Shown in pieces: positions 52,801 through 61,800 of a stretch of 64,000 nt of DNA. The position numbers were made by a program, and so were the translations under genes. Source of the DNA: Arcuatula senhousia (taxonomy: Eukaryota; Mollusca; Bivalvia; Mytilida; Mytilidae); NCBI GenBank assembly GCA_963971305.1, contig OZ020309.1, positions 8,053,001 to 8,117,000 of the forward strand, read 5' to 3'. The notes under the pieces are model-generated. The model saw nothing but the letters and a program-made list of their open reading frames with translations. It was not told the DNA's origin and searched no databases. Within the stretch, counting starts at the first letter, position 1; each line of letters begins with the position of its first letter.

Positions 52801-55800
52801 CCATAAAAAGGATTCTGTTTTTTTTTTACAAAACAGACATTGTAAGCGCTCTCATCCCTACAGATGTTGACAGATTTTCATGAAATCTATACCTTGGTAA
52901 AAAAAGTCAGCCATGTTTCGATAATTTTTGCTTCACCGGCGGGGGACCCTGGAATCTTGTTATCCTTGATTTGGAAACAAGCTTATGTGAATCCTTCCTC
53001 AGTTTTTGTGACCTTTGTGGGAGCTCCCAATTAGCATTGGGTATTGCTCTCCCCTACACAGGGCAATTTATTTATGTCCCCTGAAGAAAGACTAGAATCA
53101 ATCCTTGGGAACATTCTCGCAAATCGTCGTGTCAATCTTATAGTGTTATATCTCCAGTTTTTAAAAAAAAATGAGATAATTATTTTTTTTACTTCCTTGT
53201 ACCCTCATACAGATATACCAGTGATAAAAATTGATATATTTAAAGTTTTGACAGTTTTCTTCAGAACTAGACTGTTCTACCTCCATATGTTCCATTGGAT
53301 TAACATTGGGTTTATTTATAGCCCAAAACCGAAAGTTTAAGAAAGTTTCAATATTAGACTGATGTATATCCAAATTTTTGACTTATTATTTGGTCTTTCA
53401 AAGTTTTTTTGCCAGATATCTTTGAAATTCTAGGCTTATTTGTTTCTATCTTTTAAAATCATTTTATTTTCAGTGATTTTCAGCACATTTTGGTGTGTCA
53501 TAATACGAATATTAAAGATATTATATATTTATGGTCTATCTCCATTGACAATATTAACAAGATTTTGAAAAAATCCACTTTGTTTCTTAACAATGTTCTA
53601 TCTCCAAAAAAGGGGGGTCTAATTCTATGTAATTTTGGTTGTCTGTTAAAAACAAATTGTTGTTTTCAACAAGTTTAAGAACTATACATTCAATAAATTC
53701 AAAACTACTTATTTCTGAGACAATTTACAAAAGATTTTAGACTACCAACTTTAAACCCAATTTACCAACAATTTAAAAATATTGACATACATCACTATAA
53801 GATTGACATGACGAAATGGTGTCAAGAGTGTTGAAAAATTATTTTGACAGGGTTGCACAAGGTAGAAGCCTTTGGATATATTAGTGGTATGGCTAAGGTG
53901 ATGAGGAAAATGTTTTTGTAACAGTTTTTACTGCAGCAAGTTACAAGTACTTGATATTTGGTATGCAGCATCTGCCTTTTGTTCAATGTCATGGATTTTT
54001 TTTCATTAAGGTTAGTCATCCTTGACTTCCCTTTTCAATTATAAAAAAAATCCAATGAAGTGTTGATTTTATTTGAAATCTGATATAACATGCCTGTACA
54101 AACCACAAAATAAAAAAGTAAAAAAATTGTTTTGTGGAAGCCTCAAATACTGTCCACCCCCCCAAAATATAATTCATGGTTATTGTTTTGAATATGACAT
54201 TGTGCAATATTATGATCCAACTATTTTTCAGATGTTCTTGGAGTATCCACAGTAAAGGGTTTGCTTGTCCACGTGGCTGCTCGACAGTCACCCTATCCTT
54301 GGACCAGTCTAACCAGGTTCCCTGTCTTTGACAAATACGTCCCGTGGGAGGTCAGTTTTGTATATTACTTAACAAGTGTCTGACCATATACATGTATATA
54401 TAGTTACAAACAGTTTTAGTAATAATGGTTTGCATTGTCATTGCCACTTTAGGGTCCATAAATTGATCAATAAACTTGTAGTCTTGTTTTCTTGATATTA
54501 GAATGATAAATCATTTCAAATTTCTTATAGCAAAATTAGTTATTAAGTTGAAATTGAAATAGTTATCATTTTCAAGATAAAATTTATAGAGAAAAATGTA
54601 ATGGCATGTTATGAATTGAGTTGCATAAAACCAGCAACCTAGACTCACACACTTTTATAATATTTGTTTGGAAGGGTATATAAATAGGAATCTTCCTCTG
54701 GTCTATCAAAATTTCTCATGTCATATAAATGGAGGGAGGTTGGCCTGTGGAGCATTTTGTGATTAAATGGTTAAAATAATGAATTTGTTTTATTTCCATG
54801 TAATGTAATTTTCTCAGTTTGATAACCATTTTGTAACTCTTCATCTGTTTAACTAATAATTCATTTGTTATTATTTTTGTGTCTAATGTATGTGAGTATA
54901 AAGAAAATAATCACTACAATATATGGTATTCAAAACCATTGCTTTTCTTAATGGAATTTGATTAACCATATACATTGAAAAATGCATGAGGAAAAAAAAT
55001 TACTCCCTGGATATCCTTATGAAGAGAATTAAATGTATCTACTTTAAAAGTTTTGTATATAAAGTATTTTTGTCATTTTAGACAGCCTATGATGTGTATG
55101 ACCCTAAAGTATACACCAAGCCTAAAGAAGCCTACTCTGAAGATGAAAGAGTCTATGTTGATGAAGACATTTTATTGTAAGATTATTTTTAAACATGTTC
55201 TAGTACCAAGCAGTCATGATCAGTAACGCTTCTAGTATATAATGTTGGTAGGTGGGTGGTTGGGAGGGAGGCACTTTTTATGGCCCTGCAATGACATGTG
55301 GGAGAGCATTAAGTTTTACTCATCTGACTTTGGGATCATTTAACATGTTCTAGCACTGTGCTGTCAAAATTGTTAGGGTTGTTCTATGATTGAATGGGGG
55401 AGTGGTTAAGATGCATTTTTTTTCACTTGTCATAAGAAAAGCAGAGTAGTAGAAATGGGGCACTTAAATTTCAATACAGAAATGACAAAAACAAGATCAG
55501 TCACTGCCAACAAGACCAGCACAAGGACCAGACAGCATAAACAAGGCAAAACCAATTGAATAGCAATCAACAATGCATTTTCATGAATGCTAAAAATTTG
55601 AATTTAAATTTCCCTATTGCTTCCTCACAAAAATCACTGAAACCCACCAGGTATAATTAATTGATAGAAATTCTTCTCTACATCACTCACACTCATTCCT
55701 TCACATTTACCTCTGTAATAAACCTTGCAAAATCTGTGCTTATATTTAACAGAACTGGCATTTAGCATTCAAGACAAAGTAAGGATTAGAGACTGCATTT

Positions 55801-58800
55801 ATCTTATGAATATGTAACATTTGAATTTACTGTGAAAGTATTTTTTTTCATGGAGTATCAACTTTCTTGAGTATGGCATCATGAAAGGATGAGTGGCATT
55901 AAGACCCATTTTTGGCCCAAAATTTACCATGAAAATAAAACTAAGCATAAAGATGTCTTTAGTTGCTGAAACATTGATCAAATATTAGGCTTTAAGAAAA
56001 TAATAAGCTTTTTAGCTCACCTGACCCGAAGGGTCATGTGAGCTATTGGCGTCACTTGGTGTCCGTCCGTCCGTCGTCCGTCCGTAAACTTTTTCAAACG
56101 TTAACTCCTCTGACACCATAAGTCCAATTGAAACCAAACTTGGTGTAGTTGATCTTTAGGGTATGGCCTACATAACTCTTGTTCGGATTTTTGATTCGTA
56201 AAAAAACATGGCCGCCATGGCTAAAAATAGAACAGGGGGGTCAAATACAGTTTTTTGCAAATAACTCAAAAACGGTCACAGATATCAAAATTCTGGCATA
56301 GGGTAAAAGTGATCAGCACCTCAAGATCTACCTGCCCAGAAATTTTCAAAAAGATCCAACAACCATTGTAGGAGTTATTGCCCTTTTTCTGGATTTTTTT
56401 AAAATTTTGCACTTATTTAGCCCTATATCTTGAAAACTATACAAGATATTTTAAAAATTCAAATTGCATATGATTAAGCAAATCAAGATCTACATTTCAT
56501 GTAATTAGGTCAAAGCTGTAGAACCATTTCTTTTAGAGTTATGGCCCTTAAAGCGTCAAAATTTACCATTTTTCATTACTTTTACCCTGAATTTTAAAGA
56601 TGAACTTGTCTGACACCATTCATCCAACTTCAACCAAACTTGGCACAGTTGTTTAATAGCATTAATGCTACTATTCTATCGTTCGGATTTTTGATTCATC
56701 AAAAAATATGGCCTCCATGGCTTAAAATAGAACATAGGGGTCGAATTACAGTTTTTTGCAAATAACTCAAAAACAGTAACAGATATCAAAATTCTGATGG
56801 GAGACTAAAGTGGTTAGCATCTCAAGATCTACCTGCTCTGAAATTTTCAAGAGGATCCAACAAACGACATAGGAGTTATTGCCCTTTTTCTGGATTTTTT
56901 CAAAATTTTTCACTTACGTAGCCCTATATCTTGAAAACTATACAAGGTATTTCAAAAATTCAAATTGCATATGATTAAGCACATCAAGATCTACATTTCA
57001 TGTAATTAGGTCAAAGCTGTAGAACCATTTCTTATAGGAGTTATGGCCCTTAAAGCGTCAATATTTACCATTGTTCATTACTTTTCCCCTGACTTGTCTG
57101 AAACGGTAAGACCAACTGCATCTTCACATGGCACACTGTTTGATAGCTTATATGCTACAACTCTATCGTTCAGATTTTTGATTTGTAAAAAAACATGGCC
57201 ACCATGGCTAAAAATAGAACATGGGGGCAAATTTCATTTTTTATGCCCCCGCGACGATATGTCGGGGGGCATTAAGTTTTACTCATGTCCGTCCGTACGT
57301 CCGTACGAATTTCCGTCAAGCTTTTCTCAGAAACCATAAATGGGAATGACTTGAAACTTGGTAGGATGGTTCAGTATGACAAACTATATGTCCTAAGCGA
57401 ATTTTAGACCTGTCGGACATCTACTTCCTGTTTGGGACTGGATCGATACCAAAATCGACATGAAAATTTCCGTCAAGCTTTTCTCAGAAACTGTACATAG
57501 GAATGACTTGAAACTTGGTAGGATGGTTCAGTATGACAAACTATATGTCCTAAGCGAATTTTAGACCTGTCGGACATCTACTTCCTGTTTGGGGCTGGAC
57601 CGATACCAAAATCGACATGAAAATTTCCGTCAAGCTTTTCTCAGAAACTGTACATGGGAATGATTTGAAACTTGGTAGGATGGTTGAGTATGATTAACTA
57701 TGCGTCCTAAGCAACTTTCAGACCTTTCAGTCTTCAACTTTTTATTTGAGGCCAGCGGGGGCATCCGTGTCCTATGGACACATTCTTTCTTTATTTGCTA
57801 ATAACTCAAAGCTGGTTTCAGATATCAAAATTGTGTAAGAATCAAAAAGTGATCAGCATACCTGTCCTGCAATTTCGGAAAAGATCTGACTGCTGATGTG
57901 GGAGTTATTGTTCTTTTTCCTTATTTTTGCCAAATTTGCACTTATTAAGCCCAATATCTTGAAAACTAACCAAGATATTTCATAAATTTAAATCCCATAT
58001 GGTTAAGCACAATAAGATCTACAAATATATGTATCTGTGTAGTTCAGGTGAGCGATTCAGGCTCTTGGGAGCCTCTTGTTCCAAATCAGATTAGTTGTTG
58101 TGCCAATTCATTAACTTAAAAAGCTTTATACTTAAGAAATTGTACTAATTTCATTGGTTTTTGCTGATTTTTGCACACATTTTGGTCTTGAAAAAGGTGG
58201 GCGCATCTAAACAACAACTTCATATTTTAATAAAATGTGTAAAATGATGAAATCCATCATTTTTGAACGTTTGAGGTTGTTGTTTTCATGCGCCCAATGT
58301 TTCTGAAGGAAGATATGCACTAAAAACATATAAAATTGGAGATTTTTTTAATTTTGTCAAATATGACTGCTAAATGTAATGTCATTATATTATTACGTCA
58401 AAATGAACAGAATTTGCCTTATTTGGTGTGTTTTCTTTGTAATCATATATAAGTTGATATTTCTTATAAATATCATAATATTTGAACCAACTATATTTTC
58501 TTGGGCCAATGATGGGTCTTAATGCCACTCATCCTTTGATTGACCTATATAGCTAACAAATTCCAATGGAACTAATGCATTCAGTGTTTCATTCCAAATC
58601 CATTGAAATTGATGACCACAAATAAACTACTTTCACATGTAATTTAAATGTAAATTTGTTAAATATTTTTTTTGAAAAACTGGATCCATATTTTGACAGT
58701 ACATGTATTAAAGTTATGGATAAGAGAAAGATCTACTGATCTGTTCTTTTCTGAACCAGACATCTGTTGCATAGATACACATTTACACTTTTCTATTTTA

Positions 58801-61800
58801 GGATAAAAAAGTTGAAGCAGGCAAGAGCTCTGATGTCAGAAGAAGAAAAGCAAGAGTTACCACCCTTGCCTGCTATAACCATCATATGGAATAAAGTTGT
58901 CACATCAAAACTTGACATGAGGACACAGATGTTTGATAGAAGATCATGGATCATGTTAGATAATGCTATCTGTAGATATAAGATTGATCCTATGGGAGTG
59001 CCCTTGTAAGTGTATAAGAATCATGAGACTATAATATTAGGTTTAGGAGAGGCAAATTTGATGAAATTGTCTTATTAAGACTTTATTGTGAAGACAAATG
59101 TTGATGTCGAATCTGCTCTATGCAAGATTGACCCACTTTCAGTTCTTTTGCAAGTTAGTTAGATATTAGAGAAGTCTGATAATTTCAAGTTATATAGCCT
59201 GCACAATCGTGGCAAATGTTACATAGTTTCTGAGCATTGATAACAAGAATATCATACAGTGTTCAGGTCTGTACCATCCTCTGTGTCATGTGGTCCTGGT
59301 TCATCTTTAGGTTTTCATAGAAGGAAGTGTGTAATCTTGTGAAACTTAGTTGTCATGTGTGTTAGCTGAGGAAAAAACAAAACTTCTTAGCTTTATTAAA
59401 AAAGAACTTGATGGGGTACAGTGTCAGAACTGCTTGTCAGGAGACATTCAGTTTTACTCGTGATAATCTTTTAATATGTTCTTCTGTCAAGTTTTTATCT
59501 AAAATCATACACTCTAATGATTCCTTTGGTATAGGATATGTCTTCAAACTTTTTATACATGTCAGACTCCTACTTCCTGTTAAAGGTATAATACTTTCTT
59601 CTCTCTTATCAGAAATCCCATGGGTCGTACAGGAATGAGAGGTAAAGGTGTTCTGTGGAGATGGGGGCCAAACCATGAGATCCTGGCCGTGTGCTCTCGG
59701 TGGAGGAGGACAGACTCTATAGATGGACAGCCTCAGGGTTATCTGTATGTCGAGGGAAAGAAAGTCCTGGAGTTTATAGCAGTCAGAAAAGATGAGAATG
59801 AAAATGAATCCTGCTTTGGTCTGCCAGGGGTAACCTATAGTTATGAACTAGACATATCATAAGATAGCGAAAATTGTTTTAAAAAAACATTTTACAGCGT
59901 CTTTTGAAAATTGAATGGATTCAAATTGAGTTAATCACTCATACTTGTGTAAAAGAGACAGTAAACAAATATTTCAAAGCATTAAATCAACATTTGAATC
60001 CAAAATTTTTTAAAAGCATTATTTTATTTCCTTTCTTTAAAAAAAAAACAACCCAAGGTTTCCTTTATTTACAACTTGAAAAGTACATGAGCAGTAGACC
60101 TCATACAATCAATCATAATTTAACTGTATGTCACATTTAGTTGGATGGCAAAAGATTTTTTAACTAGTACTTTTAGTTAAACCAGTGTGGCCACTAAAAG
60201 TATGTCTTGCCTGCTGGCACCATCACTAAAACCAACTACCTTAGCTTTCATTTCTTGATATAAACACAAAAAGTGTCTGTATACCCAGTATCAGATGCCT
60301 AGCTATTATACTATTCAAGCAATCCATTGTCCACACAAGTATTACAAAAAGTTTTCTGCCTGAAAAAAAAGACCTAAGTTCACAGAGTCACTGGAGCGTG
60401 AAAATGGGTCATGGACACAAGGCATGGTGACAGTTGGGAAGACCATAATCTGAACTGTCTGTATACCAAATATCAGATGCCTAGCTAATATACTTTTCCA
60501 GCAATTCATCGTCCACAAAAGTCTTACAAAAAAGTTTACGGCCTGAAAAAAAAGACCTAAGCTCACAGAGTCACTGGAGCGTGAAAATGGGGTCAGGGTC
60601 ACACGGCATGGTGACAGTTGTGTAGACCATAAGCTGAACTGTCTGCATACCAAATATCATATGCCTAGCTATAATACTTTTCAAGCAATTCATTGTCCAC
60701 AAAAGTCTTACAAAAAAGTTTACGGCCTGAAAAAAAAGACCTAAGCTCACAGAGTCACTGGAGCGGGAAAATGGGGTCAGGGTCACAAGGCATGGTGACA
60801 GTTGGGTAGACCATAATCACAACTGTCTGTATACCTAATATCAGATGCCTAGCTATAATACTTTTCAAGCAATTCATTGTCCACAAAAGTTTTACCAAAA
60901 AGTTCACGCCGCCGTGGCCACCGCCGCCGGAAAGTATTACCTATGTCTCGCCTTCCGTGACTATTCGTCACAGACGAGACAAAAATCTGTTGGCAATCAA
61001 CTAAATTTGACATTAAGTTTACAGTGTTGCAATGTCAGTGCAATTTTCTTTGAATTCTTAAGTACATTAAAATATCAAGTAGTTTAATTGTCATTGCTTG
61101 GCTTCTTTACTCAATGGTCTATGCAACTGTCTCCATTTGCTTGATAAATGCATATGCTGTAGTGTAGTTTGGAAACATCAGGCATCTACTTCCTGTTCTG
61201 CCTTAAACTACAAAATTTATACAATCAAATTTTTGTGAAAGTTTGGTTATCAACAGTGAGCATTGGCCCATAGATTGACTTGTTAAACTTTTAAAATTTT
61301 GTAACCTTTCAGGGAGCTTTACATGGACTGATATCCCCCTATAGTACGCTGGTGGAGTCTTTTGCTGCAGATGTTCTAGACGATCAGAATTATGAAGGAA
61401 ACAGCAACATGGACCAAGGGGAATTAATTCAGGTAAACTCTCTTAACTTTAAAAGGAAATTTTTCAATTTTGATTCTATTGAAAACATAGTTGTTATTTA
61501 GCCTAGAGAATTTTTCAAGGTTTGTTGTGCATGACATTTAAGGTCATAAAAAAGATTACATTTTGAAGAAGAAAATACTTTTGAAAGCCCCTGAAATTTG
61601 ATACTTGGACAAATAATAGGTCAAACTATTTCATAAATCATTTTATTGGAACAGAGAAATTTTTCAACTATTTTCATTCTGTTTCGCAAAAATGATAGCA
61701 ACTATGTGTTGAACATCATTGTCATTGAGACTTATTATCTTGCTTTCCTTTTACAGTACTTTTCTCAGTTTGGTGTGCCTAACCTTGGGAGTAACACAAA

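Noticed and set aside
59830..59862. Exon 25 reading on to a stop at 59860 as the natural C terminus
   Set aside because: A GT donor at 59830 leads to exons 26-28 that complete the NUDT9-H domain in phase. The read-through form is at most a minor isoform.
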